Positions 43,657 through 55,689 of a DNA stretch of 64,000 nucleotides are shown here, in pieces. The stretch covers positions 47,277,768-47,341,767 of the forward strand of contig CM043944.1 in the NCBI GenBank assembly GCA_014529385.2, in the 5' to 3' direction. Within the stretch, counting starts at the first letter, position 1, and every line of letters begins with the position of its first letter. The position numbers and the translations under genes are program-made. This DNA comes from Adiantum capillus-veneris. Lineage: Eukaryota; Streptophyta; Polypodiopsida; Polypodiales; Pteridaceae. The notes below the pieces were generated by a model. That model saw only the letters and a program-made list of their open reading frames with translations. It ran no database searches and had not been told where the DNA came from.

Positions 43657-44120
43657 ACGCGTAGGATGTCTCCATCATATTTTTGACCTTCTGGGCAAAG
43701 AGTGACATCATGGGAGCCAATACCATGGTGCAATGAGCCCATATATCAATTTCCAACCTATTTGGACATCACTTGCTACCTGTTATGGACTTTCCACCCA
43801 ATTTGTGACCTAAAGCCTGAATCAGCCCAAAAATCCACTTTTTGATGCCCAAATCCAAATCCAAGAGCATGGCCATGTTCCACAGGCCAAGGACTACGAG
43901 CATGTCAAGTATCACCCAAATCTGATGAAAAAGACATCCTACGCGTAGGATGTCTAAATGAAAATTTTTGGCCAAAATTGCACTGTGAGCACATGCACAA
44001 TTTCACAAGTTCCTTTTAAGCTTTATTTTCAATTTTCAAGTCAATTTTCAATTTTCAACTCAGTTTCTCAGCTAATATGGAAAAAACACTAACTTCGGAC
44101 TACTGAGTGCAACAGGATCT
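43657..44120 (+). other. Element D resumes: palindromes and short noncoding lead to the third ORF
   Basis: Begins with the right half of palindrome copy 7 (to 43671). It contains a perfect palindrome at 43932-43955. The text CCAAGAGCATGGCCATGTTCC occurs near 43860 and near 34845, which shows that the units around the palindrome are themselves diverged repeats. No gene is visible until 44121. Confidence 0.75.
43932..43955. repeat. Palindrome copy 8 (perfect)
   Basis: Arms AGACATCCTA and TAGGATGTCT around CGCG form a perfect 24-bp palindrome. Confidence 0.95.
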
Positions 44121-47100
44121 ATGGCAGGCGCAAAGTCACTGGCAAAGAAGAAAAGAATGACCATAAAAGATTACCTAGAAGAGGTAGAGCCCTTCGTCAT
44201 ACCAGAAGGAACTCTAAAGCCAACAAGCACATGGATCCAAGAAGACCTGCTGGAGTCCAATGATCTAAAGATTTACCAAGGCATGTTCAAAGACACCGAC
44301 GGAAACGTGATAGATCTACCAATGTTACCGTGAGAGCTCAATGAGTTCATTAGAAGCAAGATGGCAGAGTATCTGGAGAAGATTGATCTCCACAATTACT
44401 TTGAAGCGGTGCCGGTAGGTATTGACATAAAAAGAGTCTGGGAATTTGTGACAACAATAAAAGAAGATGGAGTGGCCCGAGTTACAGATCTGTAGGGCAA
44501 GCCAGGCACTGAGATAATCACAGAAAGAGAGGTGGCAGCTGCACTAGAATTCTCCAACAAGGGGGATAGTGTAACCAAAAGAAGAGACGAAGTAAAGGTG
44601 TACACTGAAAAGAAAGCCAACTATACCTTTGAAGATATTACCAACCCCAAAGTGGCAATCATGAGTTAGTTATACAATCAATATTTCCATATGTGTACAA
44701 AGCGGCCACAAAAGTATAGGATGCCGCTTGCAACATTTGCCACAACATTCACCTGGGCAATGCAGAAAAGCAAGCTAAAGATCATCAATTATGCAGCTTA
44801 TGTACATGATAATCTGGTAAATATGGGCAACAAGAACCCCACATACATTGTGCCGAGTGAGCTAATCACAAAGGTGATTTATGGAGCATTGCACGCCAAG
44901 GGGAGATGGCCTGATCCTCCATCACAGAACGACTGGCTGAGGCTCAAAGAAGATAAGGAAGACGAGCAACCATAAGCACCAAGGGTGGCAACCCGTTTGA
45001 AACACCGATTGGAAACCGTGCAAGAAGAGCAGCCAGAGTAGAAGAAAGGAAAGAAAGAATGTGCCCAAGTGCTAGCAAAAGAGACGAAATAACAGAAAGT
45101 GGCACGTCTAGAGCGGCTAATGGAAAGCTTCAGGGCAGAAAGAGCCCTCAAAGGAGACGATCTATTGAAGTCGTCTCTAAAAGCAATGTCGGGATCATCT
45201 CGAAGGGTGCACAGAGACAGATTTGATGATTACATTAAGAATTTTGAGATTCTTGATGCCACAGCAGAGAATATCCCACATGTACCATTTACAGAAGAGG
45301 AAGTGGAGCAAGTCCGACAGAAACTGCTAGAAGAGCAGGAGGGCCAAGAGAGAGAAAGGAAGACCAAGGCGGACAGAGATTTCAAGAAAAAGCCGACAAC
45401 TCCACCAACCAGCCCTTAGTCGAGCCCACTGCCCTCACCACCTCCTCGTAGCCCTCCACAAGAAGACAAAGAGGAGCAAGACAAACCAAAAGACCGAGAA
45501 GAGTTCAAGCAAGAGCAAAGCCAGGAGCAAGAACCAAAGGAAGAGGCTAAGCCTAAAAGTGTGCAACCATAGCCAAATGAATTGTACAACACATTTCTAG
45601 ACCTGGTAGCTGCCGGATACACAAAAGAAGAGGCTGCCACAGTCGCATTTGATTTGGCAAGCACGAGGCCCAAAGAGAAAATGGAAAGCATATGGTTAGT
45701 AGAGATAAAAGAGATGGCCACTGATACAGTGGACCTGCACCCACCCACCAATGATTGGGATGTGGTGATGACAAAGCTAACCGAGATAAGAGCACTGTCA
45801 ATGGCCTCAGAAAGTGAAATGACCACTCTCAAAGCCACTGAAGTGCAGATAAAGCTGGAAGTTGACATTTTACAAAATCAAAGCCAAAGGCAGATAGAGA
45901 GAGAAGCAGAGCTGCAAGCCAGTCTGGCAAAGGCATTGCAAAGATGCCAGGAAATGGAAAGAGAAAATCAGGCAGCAGCTCAAAGACTGCAAGGAGTCAA
46001 AGAGGAGTATAGACAACTCAGCAAGTCATTGACAGATGCAGAGAGGGAAAGGGACAACCTAACCCTACAACTTGTTGAGGAGTCCAAGGAAGTTGAGGCC
46101 ATGAGAAATGCCAAAGAAAAGGCAGAAAATAGACCAGGAGGCTAGCCAGGATGAGGTCCTTGAGCTCAAGGACCAGCTTAAAGTAAAAGATCAAACCATC
46201 CAGCGGCTACGGGCATCTCCTGCAAGAGTCAGAGCTACTAGCTCAACTCACACCACTACGGAAAGCCAGATCTATGAATAACAGATGAAAGAGCTTCAGA
46301 AAGAGTTGACTTTAGAAAAAAAGCAAAGGTTGATGATGGCGGAAGGGTCGGTGGTTATGCAAACACGCATGGAAGAAGAGCAGAAAGCAATGCGAGATGA
46401 GCTAGAAATTATCAAGAGAAAGCTCGAGGAGGCGGAGAAGGTAAACACTGAATTGAACGACCTCCTCGTGAACATGGGAGAAGAAGCTAAAGCAAAAAAA
46501 CACACTCCTAAAGAAGATAGAAGAGCTGAGAGGACAGTAGGCAGAAGAGTAGGCAGGCACAGGGCCGGCAGCCATGGAAGGCATAGACCTAGAGAATAAG
46601 GCAGATCCTGTGGACACACCCATGCAAGAGGAAATCCTATTAGGACCCTCTCAAGAGCCACAAGATCTTACACAAGAAGAGGAAGAGAAGCTGCGCAAGG
46701 CCATAGAGGCAGAAATCAGAGAAACGGCCAAGGAAGCCTTGGAATGGGAGCAGAGGGTTTTTAAATCCATGACCATTCAGAAGATCGACGTCAGCAACCT
46801 CCGGCGTGAATGGCTATAACCCTCTCTCCCATATCCTTTGCTAAAATATGAAGCCGCCACCATCAACAAGCGGATTAGAGAAGAGCCGACAGTGCCACTC
46901 TACACAGCATATATCTCCCAGCTTGAAGGGGCCAAGTTAATAGTCGACTCCCAGCCCAGGTGGAGAAAGGCGTGGTTGACGAAGTATCCACATTACCTAA
47001 TCCATTTGGTAGAGGCACCCAAAATCATCAAGTTAACCTAAGCTTCTGCCCTCTACCAAGGATAAGGATGTGGAAGGCCCACGAGATACTACAAAGAAGC

Positions 47101-47537
47101 CAACCCACTTGGCTGAACTATCCGAAGCTGCCAGGCTTGAAGGCAGGCGAGAGAATAAGTGTCCAATACATGGTGAAAACCCTAACAGGCGCCATCAAAT
47201 TGTTCACTGGCTCGCCTGACCTTTCTTGCATAAGGAAGATCTGCAAAACCCTTTTGGCAGTCTTCAAGACATTCAAACCGGGCCAGGTGACAGACAGTAT
47301 CTTCTTCTTTCAAGATACTTACAGATGCATATGATCTGTCTGGTCAGCCTTCCAAGGAGATGATACATGCATTGTATCAAAGGATAATGTTTCTGCCATC
47401 CTATCACCTCCAGGCCTTTGAAGAAGCGTTCTACACTGGCTTCTTCACCATCAACACTGATATATTCGGCCCAACACTTCTGGATTTACATGCAAGATAC
47501 GAGTCCCTGCTCAAGATGAGCGAAACCATAAGATGAA
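44121..47537 (+). pseudogene. Element D third ORF: coiled-coil protein of unknown function (broken)
   Basis: About 1100 codons downstream of Pol in the same sense. It stays in one frame from 44121 to about 46110 despite eight stops (44331, 44493, 44667, 44973, 45039, 45090, 45417, 45570). It then shifts frame near 46110-46140, 46590, 47035 and 47310. The N-terminal third (NYFEAVPVGIDIKRVWEFV, TIKEDGVARVTDL, ITEREVAAALEFSNKG) aligns by eye with 54713-55110 in relative E. The middle is Pro/Glu-rich. Residues from about 45800 to 46500 are long heptad-like helices (REAELQASLAKALQRC, EYRQLSKSLTDAERERD), so coiled coil is likely. No enzyme motif or membrane segment is seen. It could be structural, env-like in position, or Gag-like. 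Function unknown. Confidence 0.7.
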
Positions 47538-47574
47538 GAAACAGCTCAACAACCATGTCGAGGACGACATGAGC

Positions 47575-47589
47575 AAGGAGAGGGGGAAG
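47575..47589 (+). other. Polypurine tract of element D
   Basis: AAGGAGAGGGGGAAG lies directly before the LTR start TGTTAGAAGC. Confidence 0.9.
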
Positions 47590-48153
47590 TGTTAGAAGCT
47601 GGACACACTCTTTGGAGATTGACTACTCAGCAGATTATCATTTTTTGTAATTATTCATTTATTGAGAAAACTCGACATTTCACCTTGTAAATAGTGGGGC
47701 TTACAAAAGTTTCCAAATTGTATCCCAGTTTTGATAGTTAGATTGAGTAGATGGTTGATTTGGAACTTTAGGGTTTGAGAATTGTAAGGTATTTATACCA
47801 CTTTTGGACCTTAATAAAAAACCTTTTGTGATTTCTAAAAAGTTTGGAAGTCTATGAGTGAGCCGACTGTGTACGAGGGAGAGTGTGAGCTTCATCTTGA
47901 TGCTACGTGTGCACCGGTAGTCGAAATTAGGTGCGAAGAAGTGCAGCGTGTTGCCCCTGACGAGAGCTACATGCCGATACCTACATTGCACGTGTACGGT
48001 CCGGTTTTGCGAGCTCCATCTACGAGCTTCATCTGGTGATTTGGTGAGCATACGTTGTCCGATTTTGCATTGCAGCATATCCACGCATTCACATTGAGTA
48101 GAGCTACACATTAGGCACTTTAGATTTTGGAAACGAAGACTTGCAAATTTTGG
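47590..48153 (+). repeat. 3' LTR of element D, truncated at 564 bp
   Basis: Matches 20112 to about 20676. Similarity stops at 48153, exactly where the 5' LTR copy enters its degenerate palindrome. The remaining 360 bp of the LTR are missing. Confidence 0.88.
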
Positions 48154-48738
48154 CATATTGTTTTCCATGCATTTTTGTGTATGCATATAGGAAGTCCCAT
48201 CATTGACATATACATTAGACAGACACTCTTTTTTGCTCCCACCTGTATACCTTGAGTGAACTACAATAGACAAACCAACTTCCCATATTGCTATCCTTAT
48301 ATTGTTGCCCTTTTATTTCCATATCTATCGGTAAATAATCCCTTCAATACTTTATTAATATTTCCCATGCTCATAAGTACTCCAATAATGTGTGTATCCC
48401 AAAGGCACTTTTGTTCCACTGATTTTTTTTCCTTTGGTCATCCATGTATTAGATCCTAATTTAGATCCTCACCATTCTACTTCCCTGGTACATATTCTTA
48501 ATAAATAAACAGAAGCCTCACCATTATGCTGCTACAATGGACAAATGCAACATTATCTCTCACATCAGAGAAAAATTTGGACCAATGAAAAGGCTACAAT
48601 GAAATGAACCTCACCAACAAATTCAGAGACAACTGAAGACAATATAGCCCATCGACAACCAATCAAAAACCTTCCATAGCCTCCACGGACACTTCTCAAC
48701 AATGCCCGAGGATGGGCACTAAATCCAAAAGGGGAGAA
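48154..48738 (+). other. Unassigned sequence ending in a polypurine tract
   Basis: No ORF of note. It ends CCAAAAGGGGAGAA, a good PPT, directly before the LTR at 48739. It is probably the 3' internal end of another element. Confidence 0.45.
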
Positions 48739-49182
48739 TGTTAATTGAGCCGACGTCAGTTAACAAAAGTTGCTAAAGGCCCAAGCCTTATGAATGCACA
48801 TCAAAGATGAATACGAATCAGCAGTGAAGGTTGGAGTTACACATTTTTTACGTTTTCTCAAAATGGCCATGTATTGTAATTTCCTTATTTATTTCAAGCC
48901 ATTGTAATATTTCTAATGTGTTACGGGCTCAATGAGAGTTCCAAGATGTAAAGAATAGGTCAATTGGTGTACTTAGGTTGCAGACCTCAATAATTTGTGG
49001 ATCCCTAAAGGCCTTGGGTGCTCGGACATTGCATATTTTTTTACCCTAGGTATATAAGGCAGTGTGTAGATGGAATTAGAGTTCTCAACCTCATTTGTTG
49101 ACACCACTCTTTAGTGAGAGCTCATGAGGTGTGTGGTTATGAAGTCCTTGAGCTTCTCCTTGCTCATGTGACTTGATTAACA
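48739..49182 (+). repeat. LTR (444 bp) of an unassigned element
   Basis: It begins TGTTAATTG and ends GATTAACA, giving inverted termini TGTTAAT/ATTAACA. It follows a PPT and contains TATATAAGGCAG near 49050. No PBS follows, so it reads as a 3' LTR. No partner LTR is in the window. Confidence 0.6.
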
Positions 49183-49873
49183 CTAATTGATGCTTAATTC
49201 TCTTTCACTATGCCTCTCTAATATTCTCTATGATTGTCTATGATGCTTCTAATCTTGTGTGATTGCCCTCTATTCTTTGTGTGTGCATGTAGGTTTGATT
49301 GGAGTGTGGATACTCAAAAGACACACACACACACAATCAGACAAGCAGGTGCATATGGGTTTCGGTAGGGCAATGGTGGGCAAGAGAGCATAAAGAGCGG
49401 CCAATTGATGCGCAGAGAATCAAGGAGAGCATTGAGCAACAGAGCAGAGCCATTAGGAATCTTGAGACCATGTGTGTAAACACACACACACACACACACA
49501 CAGAGAGAGAGTCCAGACAGGTCGACAACAAGAGTAATTTTTTTTAAAATTCCTCTTTGAGCACACACACAAAAGAGAGAAGAAGGATGTGAAGATTTGA
49601 TATCGGCAACGAAAGCGAGAGAGAAAGAGAGAGAATGCTTGTGAATATTCCTGGTCGTGGAAAAGGAAAATTGTGCGGAGGCATACAAATGCACACGCTC
49701 TCGGATTCACTCAATAATGTTTTCTCTGACACTTTCGGGGTCAACTTCGACGGATCGGCTTCTTTGGCATTGATCGCGCGTAGAGAGAGAGAGAGAGCAC
49801 TTGCTATCTTGACGCTTTGCATCGACATCCGACCTCGACATCGATGTTTTTTTGGAGCATTTTTTCCATGACA
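49183..49873 (+). other. Noncoding debris with CA and GA microsatellites
   Basis: Contains CA runs at 49319-49335 and 49480-49501 and GA-rich stretches at 49502-49511, 49616-49633 and 49782-49797. No gene is seen. The end (CCATGACA) may be an LTR terminus, because PBS-like sequence follows. Confidence 0.45.
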
Positions 49874-50913
49874 TCGGTGCTCCCACGGGTGAGCGATTTC
49901 TCACAGACAAAAGCGCTCATGACATGCATGGGTGAGGTAACTATATCATAGAGGAGTGACACCCGACATCGGCATCAAACACAAAAATTGCGTTTTTTGG
50001 CATAGTTTCAGTTTTGATCGATATGACGGCTACTCGACTAGCATATTTTCATCCGATGGCAAAAATCAGTATCCTCTTCCTAGTCTACATCGACACGTAG
50101 GTTTACAAGGGGGCTTCTAAGCCCACATACACCCAGTTTCTCCAGTTTTTCAGACACGCACAGGCACAATACCTTCGCAGGTACTCTTTTGGCATTCATT
50201 TTGGCGGCAGCTTCTCTATGGATGGCTATGCGTTGACAGATGCGTACTTTCTTGAGCACACACAATGCTATTGAGCTCCTTTGAGAGTGGATATCCCTAT
50301 AGGGATTTTTTTTACTGCATGCAGCGTTTTTTTGGTGCGTGTTTGTGCACGATTTCTCATGTACATTGAGTTGTTGTTACTACCCCTTGTACACCATATG
50401 GAGCCATTTTTGGCGTTCTTGATAGTTTTGTAGTCCGTTTCTGAGACTCGGATGGGAAGAGCCCTTTCTTAGACTATGGCTAGTCCTTTTGTGTTTGCTT
50501 AGACTTTGGAGGGTCATGTGTGAGGTTTTATGAGCTAGGGTATTCTTGAATTTTGAGATACCTTCGATGATACAGGTTGTTGGAGTTCCCCATGACAATA
50601 GGCTATATATCTGGTCAGATATTTTGCTTGACATCAAGTATGGCGGTAGTTTGGCAGTGAGAGTTGATAGCCTATGCCTATATTCACTCTTTTGAGCTGG
50701 TTTTTATGCACGTGGATTAAATTTTTCAGTCCCTGGACCATGGAGACTCTGTGAAAAATTTTCTATGACTTCGTTTATGCGTTTCATGCGTCTTTGAGCA
50801 CTCTTTTGGCTTGAGATTTTGCTCTTGTTACAAGGGTGGTTTTGTCAAAATCTTATGTGGTTTTCTTGCAATAAATTTTGGCCTCATTTACATAGTGCTC
50901 AAGTCTTGCAAAC
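49874..50913 (+). other. Leader-like sequence related to the element T leader
   Basis: It begins with CGGTGCTCCCACGG, a likely mutated form of T's PBS (TGGCGCCCCCACGG). Further on, 50480-50590 resembles 36455-36542 of T: both have a GTGTGAGG block, then GAGCT-GGG-ATTCT, and then GATACAGGT(A/T)G(C/T)TGGAG. It is followed by a copia-type gag, not the Tat-type gag found in T. Confidence 0.5.
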
Positions 50914-52270
50914 ATGGAGTCTTATGCTGACAAGGACACTTATAATATTGGAAAGTTCAATGGCATATGGAAGCAACAAATCCAATGTGTGCTAACCAAA
51001 AAAGGTCAATTACAACCCATCTTTGAGCGTGCAAAGGAAGATGGCTATACAGAAGCGTAGTGGAAAATGCTAGATGTAAAAGCAAGATCCACTATTCACT
51101 TGCATTTAGCCAAGTCCATCTACTTTACCATAGTCAATGAACCCACTACCAAATCCTTGTGGGAAAATCTATTTAACATGTATGAGATCAAGAGTGCAAG
51201 TAACAAAGTGTACTTGATGAAGAAGCTTTTCGAGCTTTGTATGAAAGAAGGTGAAACAATTTTTTATCACTTGAATGCTTTTGATGTACTTTTTTATCAA
51301 TTGACATTCGAGGGACTGGAATTTGACAATGAAGTGCGGTCTATCTTCTTACTATGCTCTCTACCCTCCTCATGGGACATATTTTCACAGCGATTAGCAA
51401 CTCTGCACCTGAGGGCAAGTTAGCCTACAATGTGGTAGTTTCTAGCTTATGAAGAGATACGCAGGAAGTCGATGGAGCCTGCAAAGCACGGTGATGCATA
51501 TGTTGCTTAGTGGCGATGATGCATATCTTTGAATGCGAGGCATATGCACATGTGCCCAAAGATCTTCAAAAAAAACTTAAAGAGTCAAAGTCCATAAGTG
51601 CAATTTCCTAGTTATGGTGTGGATGGAGAGATGGGCTATTGCCTCTAGCACCCAAAATAATGCAACGTAATTCGTAGTTCACATGTGATCTTCAATGAAT
51701 CGAAGATGCATAAGAAACCTATTAAAGAGGTTGAATATAGAAAGGTCACATTCAATGACATTGCCTAAGAATCTATGACAACTCAGAAGCCTAGTGATGT
51801 ACGTTCCATTAGCAGCACTTTGATAGGCCAGAGAGTAGTAGTCATGCTTTGAGACAATCTACTAGATTCTCACATCCTCCTGAGCGGTTTCAGCCAGGGT
51901 TGGACTATGTGATGTTGACTGATTGTGGTGAGCCACCTTGTTACAAAGAAGCCATGCAAATGGATGACAAGGTCAAGTGGGAGCAGGCCATGCAATCTGA
52001 GTGTGAACATTGAGACATGAGACTTGGTTGAATTTCTAGAGGGCAAGCATGCCTTATCTTGCAAAAGGGTTTACAAGAAGAAGTTTACATCTGATGATCC
52101 CAAGCCAAAGTACAAGGCTAGATTGGTTGCTAAGGGATTCAAGTAGCAAAAGGGAGTTGATTTTTTTGAAATCTTATCGCCATTGGTCAAGATGACTACG
52201 TTGCGTACAGTGCTTGGCCTAGTAGCCATAGAGGACATGCGTATTGTGATTGTGCATAGAATACTCTGAC
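50914..52270 (+). pseudogene. Ty1/copia gag and RT fragment (element G)
   Basis: It starts MESYADKDTYNIGKFNG, the usual opening of a copia Gag (UBN2-type). It continues, after a TAG at 51058, with ARSTIHLHLAKSIYF, LWENLFNMYEIKSASNK and VYLMKKLFELCMKEG to 51423. Zinc knuckle, protease and most of integrase are deleted. The frame resumes with an integrase tail remnant (SSHVIFNES, near 51680). The RT start follows near 51950-52230: KEAMQMDDKVKWEQAMQSE, then KYKARLVAKGFK and EILSPLVKMTTLRTVL. Several stops. A dead, internally deleted copy. Confidence 0.82.
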
Positions 52271-52329
52271 ATTACTTTGTACCTAAAAGAAGCGCATGTC
52301 ACAACGAACTTCATCCATAATAGGAAAAT

Positions 52330-52960
52330 CAAAACATATCAAACTTGATGAGGATGGGAGTTTTTTGGCCTGGTATGAAATTTGATACACAAATGTGTGT
52401 TAAGAATTCCAGATCCTGTGCAGGCAACACCCCAAAGGAAGGCGCTATGATGTACCATGTGAACATAGCACCACGTTGGAGTAAGTATATCGTGGACTGT
52501 TTGAACCAGGTTCCTTACCCTGAGAACATGTTTAAAATAAGAATAAAGGCAATCAAAATTGAAGCACAGTCATACGAATTGATTGGAAACCAGCTATACA
52601 AGCATTGCAAAGATAATCATCTCACACTCTGTGTATCAGAAAGTGAGTACATACCTATCTTGTAGGAAACACATTCCGGACAAGCGGGAGATCATTTTTC
52701 AGCGCGGATAAAACGGCTAAGGCTATAAAGTTTGTCGGAATTTGGTGGCTTGCACTCTTTATGGATGATATAGCATTTGTAAAGCGGTGTGATTTGTGTC
52801 AAAAGTACAAAGTTCCAATCAAAAAGGACGATATGCCAATGAGACACATGATAGGAGTACGCGCTTACAAAACTCATGCGAAATATATCATTGTAGCCAC
52901 ATACTATTTAACCAAGTGGGTTGAAGCTAAGGCTTCTCAAAAAAATTGATTTGAGCTCCA
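52330..52960 (+). pseudogene. Relative E of element D: duplicated H2C2 and integrase fragment
   Basis: The 52345-52665 frame reads GVFWPGMKFDTQMCVKNSRS (end of a first zinc module). It then gives the linker YHVNIAPRWSKYIVDCL and SYELIGNQLYKHCKDN, and leads into a second module (near 52670-52810). It also has AKYIIVATYYLTKWVEAKAS from the integrase core (52870-52940). The same two-module order with the same linker occurs in D at 29930-30540. After the core's first motif the sequence jumps to post-Pol noncoding sequence, so the rest of integrase and the second protease are deleted. Confidence 0.82.
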
Positions 52961-54470
<1,510 letters not shown>

Positions 54471-54489
54471 AGCTCAAGCTTTGATACCA
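54471..54489 (-). other. Initiator Met-tRNA-like primer binding site
   Basis: The minus strand reads TGGTATCAAAGCTTGAGCT two bases after the LTR at 54492-54709. Confidence 0.75.
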
Positions 54490-54491
54490 CT

Positions 54492-54709
54492 TGTTGAGGT
54501 CGCATCAGCAAAATTCTACTTCGTCTCTCACAGACATGGCGAAGGGGAGCGAGCAGATGAGATAGAGAGAGAGTGAGCATGAGAGGCAGAGAAAGTTCAC
54601 GATGAAGAGGGATTCTATTAGATCTTTATATGCTTTTTAAATATGCTTTACAATGATAAGATGGTGTTCACACTTATCTTAGTCGCTCAAGTTGGGCTTA
54701 TCCCCAACA
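54492..54709 (-). repeat. 5' LTR of a minus-strand element (218 bp)
   Basis: On the minus strand it begins TGTTGGGGATAAG and ends GACCTCAACA, with inverted termini and an adjoining PBS. It has AT-rich TATA-like sequence near 54635 (GCATATAAAGATC on the minus strand). No second LTR is seen. It separates the two parts of relative E. Confidence 0.75.
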
Positions 54710-54712
54710 CAA

Positions 54713-55640
54713 ATGGCCACCATCCCCATGATCCCTCAAGAAGTCTACAACTTGGCGAGGAAGCTTCCTATTGAGGAAGTATTGAGAAAAACAAGTTTTT
54801 CCAACTATTTCCAAATGTCCCCCATGCAGAGTTGACATTCAAAGAGCCCATGAGATCTACACCAGCATCACGGAGGAGGGAACAACAGACATTTCCACCC
54901 TCAATAATGACAAAGTACAAGTCAAAATCACTTCAGAGATAATTGCAAAGTCCCTAGGTCTATCGCACAGAGGAGCTATCATGAAAGGGAAGAAGGAGAT
55001 GGGAGTGGAAGTGTTTGTGAAGAAGGGATCCATTGCAACCTTTGTCGACATGATATGCCGGGAAGCAGAGTTGGTCCACCCGCATGTTCATGTAGTTCTA
55101 TCACATCGACAACAAAAGACCATTTCGATACACAACGCCCAATCGTACAGTAGCCACAACCTACACCTGGGCTTACTAGCAAAACACGCCAATGACCATA
55201 GACCGTGCCCAATACCTGCTCGAGTTCCTTACAAAGAAGAAGAAACATACAAAGGTCACCTATATGTCAGCTTTAAAGGTTCTGACCAGAATAGCATATC
55301 AGGCTATCGAAGCAACTCAAGATCTTCTAGAAGCTCCAACACATAAAAATTGTATTCAGCTTCAAGAGAAAGAGAGTGAGGAGGAGATGAAAAAATTAGG
55401 ATCAACTCAGAACATTGCCCGAACACACTCTAAAAGGACTCAGTACGCGAATCAGACTCATCTGAAGGAGAGCAAGAAGACAAAAAAGACAAAAAACCCA
55501 TGTTGATGCCAAAACTGGGGAAAGAGGAGAAATCTTAAAAGCAAGCCCAAGAAGAAAGGTTGGTAGAGGAATTCAAAAATAAAAGGGTAGATGAAGGCGA
55601 TTTTGTAAAAAAATGGGTGCCGCGCAAGGTTCGCACCAAA
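54713..55640 (+). pseudogene. Relative E third ORF fragment
   Basis: Homologue of the N-terminal third of the D third ORF. It reads MIPQEVYNLARKLPIEEVLR, SFSNYFQ, HEIYTSITEEGTTDISTL and VKITSEIIAKSLGLSHRG. By eye this runs alongside D's MLP(stop)ELNEFIRSKMAEYLEK, DLHNYFE, VWEFVTTIKEDGVARVTDL and EIITEREVAAALEFSNKG. Where D has a TGA stop after MLP, E has Gln. One frameshift occurs near 54830. The stretch 55590-55630 reads VKKWVPRKVRTKN, another W-V-P-x-K motif. No function can be assigned. Confidence 0.65.
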
Positions 55641-55689
55641 AACCTATTGGCAACTCCTGTCACACTGCAGAGCAATTGGAAGAGATGTG

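Larger units (their letters stand above)
20112..48153 (+). mobile_element. Element D: giant Ty3-type retrotransposon with extra domains and a third ORF
   Basis: Plus-strand element bounded by a 5' LTR (20112-21039) and a truncated 3' LTR (47590-48153). Its PBS is at 21041 and its PPT at 47575. Without nested element T it is about 19.3 kb. Coding order is a long Gag, protease, RT, RNase H, duplicated H2C2, integrase core, a second retropepsin-like domain, and a separate coiled-coil ORF (44121-47537). Copies of a 24-bp palindrome lie in the leader and again before the third ORF. Scattered stops and five or so frameshifts make this copy inactive. An alternative is that gag-pol is a separate insertion whose 5' LTR is lost. 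I consider that less likely, because relative E shows the same order. Confidence 0.75.

Noticed and set aside
21577-43955. Palindromic repeats resembling a CRISPR array
   Set aside because: Spacing is irregular (about 100 bp to over 11 kb), the context is a plant retrotransposon, and no cas genes are present.
44121-46145. Stop codons as evidence of U-to-C RNA editing or recoding
   Set aside because: Such editing is known from plant organelles, not nuclear retroelements. The sequence also has frameshifts further on, so ordinary decay explains it.
20112-48153. Elements D and T as one recombined element
   Set aside because: T has its own complete LTR pair, PPT and flanking ACGC repeat, and it cleanly splits a palindrome whose halves rejoin when T is removed.
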